Of a stretch of 64,000 nucleotides of DNA, positions 10,446-22,043 are shown one piece after another. This DNA is from Perognathus longimembris pacificus (Eukaryota; Chordata; Mammalia; Rodentia; Heteromyidae), in NCBI RefSeq assembly GCF_023159225.1, contig NC_063163.1, forward strand, positions 106,113,885-106,177,884. Reading direction: 5' to 3'. The notes beneath the pieces were generated by a model. The model ran no database searches. It was not told the DNA's origin and saw only the letters and a program-made list of their open reading frames with translations. A program made the position numbers and the translations under genes. Position 1 is the first letter of the stretch; every line of letters begins with the position of its first letter.

Positions 10446-11865
10446 CAATTACTTCTTACAATTTTATTCTCAACATGTTGGAAACTTTGAAGTCATGGTA
10501 ATGCCAGAGAAAGTTTCGAAATCAGATTGATAAAAATACAAATGGTATGTTTGGAAGAAAAATCTGTGTCAACAGCTGACATGCAACATCTCAGCCTTGC
10601 TGTGAAAACATGCAGAAATAAATAAAAATGAGAAGAAAAAGAATTGAAAAAAAGCCACATTTGGCTCATGTCAGTTGACATTTCCCGTGGTGCATTGCAA
10701 AGTCAATTTGTGTAGACACACACAAAAGGGTGATTTGCCGTGGTGGATTGCACCAAACTCACATTTCATTCATGTTAATTAAGCTAATGTGTCCAAACAA
10801 TTACCTCTTCCCTTCTCTCTCTTTCTTTAAGTTTCCTTTGTGCAGAGTAATCAAGAAAGTTGTTTGCAGAACATGGGGCTCTGCAAACGGCTGCTCCCCT
10901 GTGCCATACGTAGAGACATCAGTGCTGCCCCAGTGACAATGTGTAAGTTGAGACCTGGTGTCAGGGATAATTGTGATGCCAGGTGTATGAACTACAGGAG
11001 AGCAATTTGAGAAACAATCCAGAATAGAGTAGGCAACATCCTTTTTTTTTATTATTTTATAAATGAATACATGCTGTTGGTGGCTGGAACGTAAAGGCAT
11101 CTCATGAATAAAAGAGCTGCCAAGTCAGGTTGAGCCGTTTTGACACAGGAGCTATGAATGCCACAGCAATCTATTAACGTGGGAAGCTTCCTCCACTCTA
11201 GGTGTTTGTTTGTTATAAATCACTTCACCCCCTTTCCTTTCCTTTCTCTTGCAGTTAATATATTTTCCTTCAGTGAATATTATTTTCTGTGCATTACTAG
11301 CTCTGTTCAGCTGTTAACATTTGTGTCTATAGTTAGCTTTTTTTTATTCAGCTAATATTTTCATTCAGTAATGCTCACCAAGTGTCGGCTTCATTCTCAT
11401 CATATTTGCTAGCAATATTTTCTTCCGTTAACATTTGTTTCTCCTTTTAAGGATTTTCTTTTAATGTGATAGGTATTTTTATCTTGTAAGGAATGTCAGC
11501 TTCAGCTTAGCCTTACAAGAAATTCAGAGCATTTACTGAAAAGGGCTCTGTATGCGTGGCTGAATCCTACATCGAACATAAATTCAGGCCTCAGTTTGGG
11601 GTAGCTTTAAAATGGGATTCACAAAGGCATTGTGGAGACAGAGGGAAGCAAGTGCAAATCTTATCTACAGTGGATGAATTAAAGCATAGATGCTTAAGTT
11701 ATTCAACTTAAGGACAGGAAGAACTAGGAATAATAAAATAAAAATCCCAGGGAAATGCCATTCAGCTTGTTATGGGAACAAAAAGGTACATAATATATGC
11801 ACATGTGAAATAACATGGTAGAATCCCTTTGTGTAATTCAATATACACTAAAAATATATTGTCCA
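10446..11865. other. Unique noncoding DNA with a spaced 15-bp repeat
   Basis: Single-copy texture. The 15-mer ccgtggtgcattgca at 10685-10699 recurs as ccgtggtggattgca at 10738-10752 (14 of 15, spacing 53). A 'taattaagctaatg' homeodomain-type cluster follows near 10776. No coding exon recognised. Confidence 0.45.
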
Positions 11866-12030
11866 GGCTCCTGTGGTTCATCTGTCTAATACTAGTTACT
11901 AAGAAGGCTGAAATCTAGAAGGCTGAGGTTCAAAGCCAGCCCAGGGAAGAAAAGTTTGTGAGACTCCACCTCTGACTAACCAGCAAAGCACTGGACTGGA
12001 GATATGGCTCAAGAGGGAGAGAGGCAGCAG
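11866..12030 (+). mobile_element. 7SL-Geo SINE, old and truncated
   Basis: Head shows 'gctcctgtggttcatctgtc' and 'ggttcaaagccagcccaggg', the diverged 7SL-like A/B-box region. The linker 'gtgagactccacctctgac' follows, then the start of the Geo half ('ggagatatggctcaagaggg'). Confidence 0.55.
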
Positions 12031-12214
12031 TGGAGCAAGTAAGATGAGGAAATGTGATGTTGAGGTTAATGAGATGCTTGGTAAGGAAGTATTTGGGTCT
12101 GAGGTAGTCAACGGAGAAATGTTGGCAGGATACAAGGAAGAAATTTGCAGGAATATGTAAACAGAAGAAAAGAAATTCAGTTTCTTTTTTACCCTCTGCC
12201 ATCTCTGTGATATA

Positions 12215-12302
12215 CAATTTTGTTTGTGTTTTGTGGAAGTCTAAGGATTTGAACTCAGGCCCTCTTGCTTGCTCTACCACTCGTACCCAGCCTCCACAAC
12301 TC
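12215..12302 (-). mobile_element. ID-like monomer relic
   Basis: Plus strand 'ggatttgaactcaggccctc' followed by 'gcttgctctaccactcgtac' is the reverse complement of an ID/tRNA-Ala-like B-box and A-box region. Confidence 0.5.
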
Positions 12303-12371
12303 TCCCTGGGATGTTTTCCAGCATACATTTATGATCACAGAACCAAATCCCCATTGTATTTCTTTACATTA

Positions 12372-12640
12372 CATTTTTTAAAATTTAATTGCTACATAAG
12401 AAATGTGCATATTTATGGAGTAAGCGGTGCTGATTTGATACTGGTATACAGTGTGCAATGATTAAATCAAGGTAATTAACATTGATTTGTATTGGAAAAC
12501 TTCGAAATCTTCCCTTTTTTGTATCTTTTAAAAGTAAAATAGTAAAATTGTGTCTATAGTCCATTGTGTTGAAGGACACTTCGATACTCTACTCTTATCT
12601 AACTGAATTTACTTGTGATAGAATCTCTACCTTCTTCTCC
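12372..12640 (+). mobile_element. L1M 3'-UTR fragment
   Basis: Matches the old L1M 3' UTR: 'gatttgatactggtatacag', 'tgattaaatcaaggtaatta', then the diverged tail equivalent to 'aactatagtcaccctactgt'. Related to the fragment at 32062. Confidence 0.7.
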
Positions 12641-13379
12641 CTGCCCTTACTACTCTAGAGACCATGCCCCTTCTCTTTAGTTCTAGGAGATCAGCTCTTT
12701 CAGCTTCCACAGAAAATGAAAAGAAAGCTGGACGCAGTGCTGGCCACCCTCCCCGTGCTGTCTTTATTATTACTCTTGACCCACATAGCACCCCTCAAGC
12801 CCTTTGGTTATTGGAAGAATTTCTACCCCAGGTAGATGCTTTGTTGAGAGCTCTGTATTAAGATTTCTTGGGTTGTATGAGAGAGGCCTTCCAAGTGCCT
12901 TTCCATCTTTCAGATCCTCAGCTCCTAGGCCAGAACGACCCTTCTGTGAGTCAGTAAAAGTCACCGAGGTGATTCTTGAGTTATCAGGAGGGCTTTAGGA
13001 AGGTGACACAGCTTTCTGCCCCCATGCACACAAATATTGACACAACGCCTGGGGTAGGCAACATCTAGTTGGTATAGGCAGAATCTTTGTAATGGGAAAC
13101 TGCTTTGGGATGCGGAAGCATTCATATCCCATCTCTCTCAGCGGCTCGTATTTCCCACAGTCATGTATTGGAGATTGGTCCAGAGACTCCTGGAGCGGGA
13201 AGTGATCCCCACAGCCAAGCTGGGATGCCGCCAATCCCAATCCGTGAGAAGCAATGTGGTACCAGATGGGAGAGGAGAAAAGTGCACCTCTCCTCTAGAC
13301 ATGAGGCCCAAGCACTGCGCTGAACCCAGAGACAGAAAAAAATAAATAAGAGGGAGAAAGAGAGAGAGAGTGAGCAAAG
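12641..13379. other. Unique noncoding DNA
   Basis: No repeat recognised until the GA-rich patch at 13349-13385. Several overlapping short ORFs occur on both strands (12664-13345), none with a recognisable product. Confidence 0.45.
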
Positions 13380-13790
13380 AGAGCAGAGCTGGTGGCCGGC
13401 TGCTTCCCGGAAGGGTGCATTCTGGCTTTCTGGCGAGCGGCATTACGAGCCGGACTCTGGGCTTGAGATGACATTCAAAAGCTGTCAGTGTCCAATTAGC
13501 TTCTGGCAGACGGCTATGGACTTGGACTTGACAGGAGAAGCCCTTCCCCTGCTCATCAGTGTCCACCCCCTCCAGCTCCGCCCCCACTAGGCGCCAGAAA
13601 CAGGCTCTGTCCGGGGCCATCCTGCAGAGCTCTGGCTGAAAGGGCCCCATCCCATCCAAAGTGGGACCGCAGGGCCTTTGAGCCTCTTTTTCTCCTGAGC
13701 ATCTGTTGTACAGGAGAGGATGGTGACTATCCACGGGAGAGCCACCTCGCAATGTGAAATCCTGGGTGCCAGCCTCATGCCCATCATCCT
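13380..13790. promoter_or_regulatory. GC-rich unique block with CTCF- and Sp1-like sites
   Basis: More CpG- and GC-rich than its flanks and not repeat-derived. It holds a GC box (ccgcccccac, 13578-13587) overlapping CCACTAGGCGCCAG at 13584-13597, which by eye differs from a typical CTCF core at two positions. The longest minus-strand ORF of the window (204 codons, 13138-13752) spans it, but its product is unrecognised and ORFs also run on the other strand. Possible insulator or enhancer; sequence-only inference. Confidence 0.25.
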
Positions 13791-15043
13791 GAGCTTGGCT
13801 TTACTAAAAAAAACCCAAAACCCTGTGAAGCTGCAGCCACAGCATCCCCTGGGTGTTTCCTTTGTGTTCTATTTTGCATTTCACAGTTGGTTGATATCAT
13901 TCAGCTGTCAAAATCATTTCCCAAAAACTGTTAGGAAATCTGGGTAGGAGGCCTGCAGGTATGTGAAGTCTGTTGGAGAAAAGCATACCAACTTGGTATG
14001 AAGGAGGCGTGATTGCTAGCAAGAATTTGGAGGAAGAGAGAGCGAGGTTGGAAAGTATGGTTCTGGAGCCAATAAAACAACAGAACCACCTGTTATACTG
14101 AGAGTGGCACAAAGCTCCAACTTTCACACAGGCTCCTGCAGAAGTGTGCACAGCACACCTGTGTGTCTGAGATGAAGATCTCTCCCAATTCTCACTCCTG
14201 ATAGAGCTGGTGATGTCACCCAAGTTTGGAATTTTTGCTTCTGTCAGGATCTGGATGTTGATTCTGATGTGGTGAGAGACTCTTGCTTTGTGTACAAGTT
14301 CCACCATCTCACTTGATATGAACTTACTTGTAAAAGGAGAAACAAAAACCGAAGGCACACATGAAGTTACAACAAGAAAACGACTACATGTCTACCAAAT
14401 GCTTAATACCCATTGGATTCTACCTGCCCATCCTCTCCCACCTCCATTGATAGCAAAGGCAGTCACTCTCCTTTCACACACGTCTGAACTCACTGCTTCC
14501 TTTCTCTGATGTAATCCACCCACTAGGTCCACATGTATTAGGAATGCATTTGGCTGCAGGTAATAGCAACTTTGATTTCGTGGTTTAGGTAAATAGAGAT
14601 TCCATTTTCTCATGTAATTATCTGAACGTGGGTTTTGCTGGCAATGCTTCAGAAGTTTCATGAATCAGAACTCCTGTCTCTGGGATGACCTTGTTCTTTC
14701 CTCCACAGAGGCAATGCAAAACTGTTGTTGCATTTTCTAATGCAGCATCTCTATTCAGAGGAAAGCAGGTATGTGGTGGCTGTGTCTTTGCCTGTTAATG
14801 AGAGAACAAAATGTCTTCTTCCCTGAAGACTGGCCCATATCTTGAGTCAGAATACTAGAGGACCATGTCACTACTAGCTGCAAAGGAATCTGAGAAATGG
14901 TGTGTAATTTTCCCTGACTCCCTATAGAAGGGGAGAAGAGAAAGGGAGGTTATATGTGTCACATCAACCAATAAGCAGGGTTTACCACCATGACTGAGGG
15001 AAATAAAGGTTCTGTCCTTTTTGTTTTTCTGATATAGTTTGCT
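13791..15043. other. Unique noncoding DNA
   Basis: A 153-codon minus-strand ORF at 13897-14358 has no recognisable domain. The segment 14530-14700 has the feel of an old LTR or DNA-transposon relic, but I cannot place it in a family. Confidence 0.4.
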
Positions 15044-15513
15044 TGCCATGGTTTGAATGTGTCTCCAAAGTTCACGTGTCGGAAGTTTAACCCCCAAGTT
15101 TATAAGTTGAGAGCATTTGAAGCTGAGATCTTTAGTGATAAGTTAAAGTTCGGTGACGCCATTTGTGTTGGGCCACATGACAAGATTCATGGATTTATAA
15201 GGCGAGGATAAGACTGAAACTAGCACATTTCCAGTCTTTCACCTTGTGATGCCCCAACATGATATAACACAGCATGAAGTCTCCCGCCACACTGACCAAC
15301 ATGCATGGTTCTCATAAACCAACATGTCAAATTTAAACCCTTTTGTACATCTGCTTAAAATATTTTTAATAGAGCTAGTTACCAATTATTTTAAAAGCCC
15401 CCCCACCAGATGTAGCCTCACAATCTTGGACTTTTCAGCCTCCAGATGGTAAGAAATAATTTTTTTCGATAAACTTCCCAGTCTATTAGAGCAGTAGAAA
15501 ATGGACTAAGATG
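15044..15513 (+). mobile_element. MaLR (ERVL-MaLR) solo LTR, MST/MLT1 type
   Basis: Starts 'tgccatggtttgaatgtgtc', carries 'ttcacgtgtcggaagtttaa', and near its 3' end shows 'cttggacttttcagcctcca' and 'gataaacttcccagtctatt', finishing in 'aaaatggactaag'. This is the order expected for an MST/MLT1-like LTR. The polyadenylation-type 'gataaa' is degenerate. The middle (15330-15410) is AT-rich and diverged. No internal retroviral sequence adjoins. Confidence 0.75.
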
Positions 15514-15742
15514 CCAGCGAAGTGTAGCCATGGAGTAAAGCAAAATACTTAGCCATAAACTAAGAGCTTGGGAAGCTTTTTAGCTGTAGGTACAGTGGAA
15601 GTGGTTATTGCTGAGAGAAGGAGAAGGTACCATCCAGATCAGAGATTAGATTACTAGAAGAATAATTAGATTAGATTACCATATTAATAATGTTAGACCT
15701 AAACTGTCACTTGCTTTGCATTTTCAATCAAAAAAATGTTAC

Positions 15743-15852
15743 AGGCTGAGTGTGCTCTCCAAATTCATATACTAAATTTTAGCACCCAAACTGATGGAAA
15801 GAGGAGGTGGAGCCTTTGGTCATGAGAATGGAGCCCTAAATTAATAGGATTA
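15743..15852 (+). mobile_element. MaLR LTR, 5' fragment
   Basis: Repeats the start of an MST/MLT1-like LTR ('ggctgagtgtgctctccaaa', then 'aggaggtggagcctttggtc' and 'catgagaatggagcccta'). It is cut off where the polypyrimidine tract begins. Confidence 0.65.
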
Positions 15853-15981
15853 ATTCCTCTCTCCCTCCTTCTTTTCCCCCTCCCTCCCTCCCCCCTCCCT
15901 TCCTCCCTCCCTCCCTCCCTCCATCTCTCCTTTCCTTCTTCCTTCCTTCCTTCTTTCCTTCCCTTCTTCCTTTCTTCCTTT
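15853..15981. repeat. CCCT/TTCC polypyrimidine tract at a SINE tail
   Basis: About 130 bases of C and T lead straight into the tail end of a minus-strand SINE, so it reads as an expanded (GGAA/GGGA)n tail of that element. Confidence 0.9.
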
Positions 15982-16150
15982 TGTACCAGTATCAGGACTT
16001 GAACTCAGGGTCTGGGTATTGTCCTTTAGCTTTTTCACTCCGAATTGGCACTCTACCACTTGAGCCACAACTCCATTTTTGGCTTTTTTTCTGGTTAATT
16101 GGAGATAAAAGCCTCCAGGATTTTCCTTCATGAGCCACAGGTACTTGGTG
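15982..16150 (-). mobile_element. 7SL-Geo SINE, truncated
   Basis: Plus strand shows the Geo half reversed ('cttgaactcagggtctgggt', 'ctctaccacttgagccacaa') and the linker ('ctggttaattggagataaaa'). Only a stub of the 7SL-like head remains. Confidence 0.75.
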
Positions 16151-16167
16151 GGCTGGAGGGATTTATT

Positions 16168-16390
16168 GAGATAGACAGATAGACAGAAAGATAGATAGAT
16201 AGATCAATCACATATATATACATATATAGTATGTTTATATATATTATATATACCCATTACTATATGTATATGTATACTATATATATACCCATAACATACA
16301 TATACCCATATACTATTTATCTGTATATGTTCATATATATATACATAGACATACTATATATATGTATATATATATATATATTCTCAGATT
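16168..16390. repeat. (AGAT)n followed by a 180-bp (AT)-rich tract
   Basis: AGAT/AGAC units run at 16168-16206. Imperfect TA/TATACCCA repeats with many short palindromes follow to about 16385. Likely to extrude cruciforms and prone to instability. ORFs here (Tyr/Ile-rich) are artefacts. Confidence 0.9.
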
Positions 16391-16644
16391 TCTCTTTATC
16401 ATTCTTCTGCCTTATACAAAGATATCATGGTTATTAATTTGCTGGGAACACATATATTTGGAAATAACAAAAATCCCAATTTGCTTTTGGAAATCACTAG
16501 ATCTGATTTTCTTAGTTCCTGATCTTCAACTGTCAGAAATTAAATGTTTTCTGTTTACCTACCCAGTATTCAGTAGTCTCTCTTAGCCTACTGTCTTGAT
16601 CCAACTTCTGATGTTATCACAAAAGGAGGCTCAGTACCTTATTT

Positions 16645-17043
16645 TAAAAGATACTAAGTGAAATGAACTCCAATTTATGGAAATAAGAGGTTTATTATTG
16701 TTTTTGTTATTCTCAACATACTATGTGAAATTGCACCTTTTTCTTTTGCCTTTCCTCCCCATGGTTTTACCCTTGATGTCACTGTAACTGACTTTTGTAC
16801 CCTTGGTATTGTATGTACATTTATTGAAAGGAAAGGGAAGGGGAACATCAGAATGGACAGACAAATGGTAAAAGGAGAACCAATGCAGCAGCAATACTTA
16901 CAAGACAATATGCTGTAAGCCAACTGTACAACTGAGGGGGAGGAAATTGGGGAGGGGGAAGGTGGGAGAAAAATGAGGGAGGAGGAAACAAGCTTGATAA
17001 CAAATGTACTCACTGCCTTACATATGAAACTACAACCCCTCTG
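16645..17043 (+). mobile_element. Rodent L1, ORF2 end and 3' UTR
   Basis: Begins with 'gatactaagtgaaatgaact', typical of the end of L1 ORF2. It continues with 'tattgtatgtacatttattg', a purine-rich 3' UTR, and 'aaactacaacccctctgg'. The 3' UTR aligns closely to the copy at 59985. 5'-truncated, and missing the final poly(A) terminus. Confidence 0.8.
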
Positions 17044-17545
17044 GAGATTGGTGCTGTCACCTACTGAGTTGCCAGTTTACAGTGGATCACCACCTTGCAG
17101 AGAAGCAGAGATGGATGTGGGCATGCCCAAGAGGTGCACACACATGAGGATAGAAACGAAAGAGCAAGACAAAACATCTACACATCACACTCTCGAGGTG
17201 ACCAACCTGTGTTATCATTACATTTGTGCCTTCATGAGGGCAGAATTCTCAATTAAACTACCTACCAGCTACCAATACTATTTGTTAGGTGGGAGACCAT
17301 GATTTAAACTCATAAAACTTTGGCTTATCACATACTAAGCTGAGTAAAACCAACAGCCAGTACTTCTTCATTTTGGTTACATGCAGCTCCTATGCTCAGT
17401 TATTCACTTATTGTTTTAGTCAACTCTTCAAATCCAAGAATTAAATGAATTGCATCCAGAGTGGGGGATAATCTGGTGCATATAATTAGAAATATGGGTA
17501 GAAAAAAATTAAACAAACCTTTTCAAATAATTAAGCCGAGGATGA
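17044..17545. other. Unique noncoding DNA
   Basis: No repeat family or coding exon recognised. Confidence 0.45.
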
Positions 17546-17868
17546 GAGATGGTGGTGCATTGCAGCTGTAATCCCCACTAGCTGAGAGGAAGAAATTGGG
17601 AGGATTGCATTTTTCTAGTTAGTTAGTGAGACCCCATAGCAACAAATAAGTTGGACATGGTGACTCATCCTTTAAGCCTAGTTACTCATGAGGCATATGT
17701 AAGATTATGGTCTAAGATGTATCTGGGCAAAACCATGAAGCACTTACTGAAAAATAGCTAATGCAAAAAAAGGCTAGTGGCCTAGATCAGGTGGTAGAAT
17801 GCCTGACTAATGAGCATAAACCATCAATTCAAATCCCAGTACCACCACTCACTCAATCAATTAGAGAG
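17546..17868 (+). mobile_element. Trimeric 7SL/7SL/ID-like SINE relic
   Basis: Two successive 7SL/B1-like monomers ('gatggtggtgcattgcagct' and 'acatggtgactcatccttta') are followed by an ID-like monomer ('caggtggtagaatgcctgac', 'caattcaaatcccagtacca'). The same three-part order occurs at 26204 and, reversed, at 49162. Old and diverged. Confidence 0.65.
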
Positions 17869-19619
17869 CAACAAAGGAGTAAAACTATGACCTTTGGGTT
17901 AAACGTCTTGAGAGTAGCTTTCCTTAACCAGGCACAGCTCTCTCTTTCCTGAAGAATAAGCTATTTGCCATTGTCTGTAGAGACATTTTTGCATGGCTGC
18001 TCCTGGGAAGGAGAGGAGGCATGTTCTCCTGAGATGCAGTGAGTAGAGGCCAGGGATTGCAAGACTCTACTGAATATCTTACAAAGGCATGAGGCCGACC
18101 TACAACATAGAATCATTCAACCTCAGCTATCAATAGAGCTGAAGTGGAGAAATAGTCATCAACTAAGAATCATCCTCAGAGAGCCATTAGGGTGGTGAGC
18201 CAATACAACAGAACGATCTGGAAGAAGCCAACTCCAAACAGAAAAGACAGAGGTCATCTTCTTAATCACACTGATTGTGTAACTTGCAAAAGGAATTAGA
18301 AATTGTTTTCAAGGTCTATAGTAGAAGTTCTGATGAGACTGGAGGAAAGTGCAGATACTGGCCACTCAAAGATGAAACTTGTACTAATCTGGTCCTATCA
18401 GCAGTATTCTGTCTCCTGGGGAGTGTATTATAGGATTAATATAAGACCCCCCCCCCCATCTTCATTTCCCTCCCTAACTGATGAGTGTTTATAACTTACT
18501 ATAGCTACCTGAATTCGTCAGCATGTTTCATGAGTTTTCTTTTCTTTTTTTTTTTTGCCAGGTGGGAATGAATTCTACAAACTTGCTTCCTGCTGTGCAC
18601 TAAATTTCTTTTGTATGAATGAATTGCCTCTTTGTTGTTTTAACCACCCCCCTCCAGCCTAGTCCTTCTATTGTAAAGAAGCCTGGCCCACAGTTCTCAG
18701 ACACCTATTTTTGTGTCCTTTGTGTATAAAGAGTCTCTTCTCATTGTCAGTCTTCCCACCTCCTTCATCACTGAAGTGGCCCTTCTCTGATTGTACTCAG
18801 TTCTGTTGCAGAAAAAGCCTGGAGACCCAGAGGAAACAGGGGCACTCAGTTAGACAGTCTCCTAGACATCAGTGTTTCTATCTAATCAAATTCACCCCTC
18901 TCTGGGATGTTATTTTTGTAGTTTTTACTAACACCTGCTAGAGGTAAGCCTGGAGTCAGAAGCACTTAGAAGAATCACACCTGTTCTTCTACCGATTTTA
19001 TAATCATTAAATAAAGAAGGAGGTAGAGGATAGGCAGACACTTTAATACTGGCCTTATATATTCATATAAGTTAGTCATCACAGTGCCTGAAATAGCCAA
19101 TGTTAGACTCAAAGTGATTCAGAAAAATGAGCTAACTGGCCTAATGAGAGATACCAGGTAAGGCTTAAGGCACAAGCTGAGCCTGTGTTCTTTCTGCCAC
19201 ACTTGTTGGTTCAGCTGTCATCACTGATGGACATGAAGGGAAATACAGTTATACTTCTGCCCTGTTTTAACCAACACTGAACTTGGTTGGATGGGATTGA
19301 ATTCTATCTGCCCTCAGCATTCTACTCTCTTTTACTTCTTTTCAGAGGCCCTCTCTCTATAGATCTCCCTCAGACAAAGTTGGTACCTGTCTGACAACAT
19401 AAGAACATGTAGTGGAGCTTTCCTAAATGATGTAATATTGTATAAAGAAAAAGAGCCACTCATCTAGAGGAAGAGCATTCTGGGAAAAGATGCTCCCTAG
19501 TTCAAAATTGTCATCATTGCCTTAATCGAACCTGAACTGGTATAAAAAACATTATCAGAAAACCTTGATGATTAGTGTCAAAATACCACATCCTACCCCA
19601 TACACATGTTCAATTATTG
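17869..19619. other. Unique noncoding DNA with an 11-base C run
   Basis: Single-copy texture throughout. Homopolymer C at 18447-18457 and a T-run near 18548. No exon or repeat family recognised. Confidence 0.45.
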
Positions 19620-19865
19620 TATCTCAGTCAAAAGTAGCATATCTGTAATATTAGCCATGTCAGAGAAAGAGATGGGAGAATCATAATTTGAAATTGGCCA
19701 GGTCAAAAAGACCAGGACCCTATCTGAAAAATAAACTAAAGGAAAAAGAAAGGCCTAAGGGTATGGTTCAAGTGGTATAGTGCTTGCCATAAATTCAAAC
19801 CCCAAGAAAAACAAAAACAAAAAAAGAAAGGAAGAAAGAAGAAAGAAAGAAAGAAGAAAACCAAA
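19620..19865 (+). mobile_element. 7SL/ID-like composite SINE relic with A/G-rich tail
   Basis: Contains the end of a 7SL-like monomer ('aattggccaggtcaaaaaga', 'ccctatctgaaaaataaact') and an ID-like part ('tatggttcaagtggtatagt', 'attcaaaccccaag'). A (GAAA)n tail runs to about 19860. Confidence 0.6.
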
Positions 19866-20004
19866 CAAAATATTTTTTTAAGAATTGTGTATTTTATGTT
19901 GGAAAACACCATATTCACAGATGTTTATCTTTTCTCCAATAATCCACATTCCTATCTTGATTTTACATGAATTAAAATTGTATTTGTATCTTAAAAAAAA
20001 AAAA

Positions 20005-20075
20005 AAAGCAAAACAAGCCAGGCACCATTGACTCATGTCTGTAATCCTAGCTACTCAGAAAACAGACATGAGTTT
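20005..20075 (+). mobile_element. 7SL-like SINE head fragment
   Basis: After an A-run, 'gccaggcaccattgactcat' and 'ctgtaatcctagctactcag' match the 7SL-like head of 7SL-Geo. Homology stops after about 50 bases. Confidence 0.65.
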
Positions 20076-21386
20076 ATCACCAGGACTTGGGCCAGACACT
20101 GCTCAGCTCAAGTCTTACCTAAGGCACACTGCTTTCTGCTGAGTCAACCTTCTTCCCCAAGCAACTGTCTCACCAAGTAGGTGGACTTAGGCCTCAAGTG
20201 TCAGAACATCTGGTAAACACACCCTTAGCAACACTTCTCTGCCATGCCCAGAGGATCAGGTGAAATAGAGGAATAAAAGCCAAGATTAGTAAGAAGGCTT
20301 AAGGATCCTTTTAGATGTTTTAAAGGTGCTATGGTTTCCGTTTTTAAACATTCTGCTACCTTTTTTCTGGTCCTGTGTTTTCAAGTCTCCCTTTAAGTAT
20401 ACTCTCATTTTGTGTTTGTCATTGAATGTTTTCAGCTTTACAAATAACTAGTTATTCGATTCTGAAGGGCTCTGGGTCAGGTCTAGAAGACAAAAGACTG
20501 GAGCTTATGATGTTAATGGGACTCTACATTCAAATGAGAGGAACTAATTACAGGCATGATAATGATTCAGTGTTGTTGATGCCTGAATCTTGAAGAAACA
20601 CAAAGATTTTGAGCCATCTCAAGCTCATTTCCAACTATTCTATTCATTGGAGAGCTTACCTTTAATTAGCTGACATTAGCTTCTGTATCATTTGTATTCA
20701 TTGCTCTCAGGTTTACTGGATGAAATAACACAAAACAAATATACTCCTAAGTCTCCATGACAAGTCTTCAAGTATTGCAAGATAAATTTCTGATACTGGT
20801 TGTATAATTTTTCCTTTTTCCAAACAGCTATTTCATTTCCTTGCCACCTATTCATGAGTGCCAGGCAATTAAAGCCTTGGGGATTAGTATAAAATAGTAT
20901 CTTTTGTCTTATAAGAAAATATCCAATTGATTTTTAAAAAAATATTTTTCTCAGGCTGTGAGCTGGCATAATAAGGCCAGCAGAAGAGAGAAAGATGCTT
21001 AGTACAGATAGAGAACTGCTTCTGAGGGTGTAGCCGAAGACTGGCTGACTCTTCCTTATTTGACAGGTGGAATGGTCTCTACAGTGTTACACGGAGAATG
21101 GTTCTGGTGGATACCATATTGGATGACCATGTGCATGTGCCAGGCAGCAGGGCAATAAGCCAGGAGGAAGAGCTTTGAGAGCAAACAGGAGCTTCATACC
21201 TATGTCTGGGTTTTGAATGTCTGATTAACTCCTGGCAAAAGGCACCTGGTAGGACCTAGAGTCCATCGTAGTTATCATAATGAAGATAAAAAAATGAATA
21301 TAAGACTCACAAGCTTGAGACTATTATATACAAAACTGGTCCCATGCATTTACTTTTTATAAATCTTATAACACTAAACTGACTAT
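20076..21386. other. Unique noncoding DNA
   Basis: No repeat family or coding exon recognised. Mixed composition with no tandem repeats. Confidence 0.45.
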
Positions 21387-21615
21387 AGGCTGGGATTAGG
21401 CCTGTACTCTTAGCTACTTAGTAGGCTGAGATATGAGAATCATATCAACCCAGGTAGAAAAGTCCCTGTGAGGCTCTAATCACTAATTAACCACTCAAAA
21501 ACCTGAAATGGAGCTGTGGCTCAAAGTGGTAGAGTGCTACCCTTGAGCAAAAATGCTCAGGGATAGATCCTGGTCCCTGAGTTTAAGCTCCACAACCAAC
21601 AACAACAACAACAAA
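21387..21615 (+). mobile_element. 7SL-Geo SINE, full length
   Basis: Head 'ggctgggattaggcctgtac', linker 'aattaaccactcaaaaacct', Geo half 'gagctgtggctcaaagtggt' through 'ctgagtttaagctccacaac'. It ends in a (CAA)n tail. Confidence 0.8.
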
Positions 21616-21754
21616 ATCCTGAGACTCTTATCTCCAAATTAGCCAGCAAATATCAGAAGCCGAGGTGTGGCTCAAGTGTTAGAGTACCAGCCTTGAACAA
21701 ACAGCTCACGAGTATCATCTGGGTCCTGAGATCAAGACCTTGTATTGGCACATG
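21616..21754 (+). mobile_element. 7SL-Geo SINE, 5'-truncated
   Basis: Starts within the linker ('gagactcttatctccaaatt') and keeps the Geo half ('gaggtgtggctcaagtgtta', 'gagatcaagacc'). It abuts the tail of the preceding copy, and its own end passes into TG/CA alternating DNA at 21755-21799. Confidence 0.75.
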
Positions 21755-21799
21755 TATGTGTGTACGTGCATGCAGACATGCACACAGACACATGCACAA

Positions 21800-22043
21800 C
21801 ACTGTGCATGGGGCTGGGGATATGGCCTAGTGGCAAGAGAGCTTGCCTTGTATACATGAGGCCCTGGGTTCGATTCCTCAGCATCACATATACAGAAAAT
21901 GGCCAGAAGTGGCGCTGTGGCTCAAGTGGCAGAGTGCTAGCCTTGAGCAAAAAGGAAGCCAGGGACAGTGCTCAGGCCCTGAGTCCAAGGCCCAGGACTG
22001 GCCAAACAAAAAACAAAACAAACAAAAAAAAACCACTGTGCAT
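21800..22043 (+). mobile_element. IDL-Geo SINE, young, with 10-bp target duplication
   Basis: Element proper 21810-22033. Left ID-like half has intact pol III boxes: A box tggcctagtgg at 21823-21833 and B box ggttcgattcc at 21867-21877. The right half is Geo. The tail is A-rich with C interruptions. Flanking cactgtgcat at 21800-21809 and 22034-22043 is a perfect duplication, showing recent LINE-mediated insertion. Confidence 0.93.

Noticed and set aside
13138..13752. 204-codon minus-strand ORF as a gene
   Set aside because: No recognisable domain, opposite-strand ORFs in the same place, and GC-richness lowers stop frequency. No splice or promoter context seen.
21823..21877. tRNA-Ala gene suggested by intact A and B boxes
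   Set aside because: It is the left half of an IDL-Geo SINE: flanked by target duplications, fused to Geo, and unable to form the full cloverleaf.
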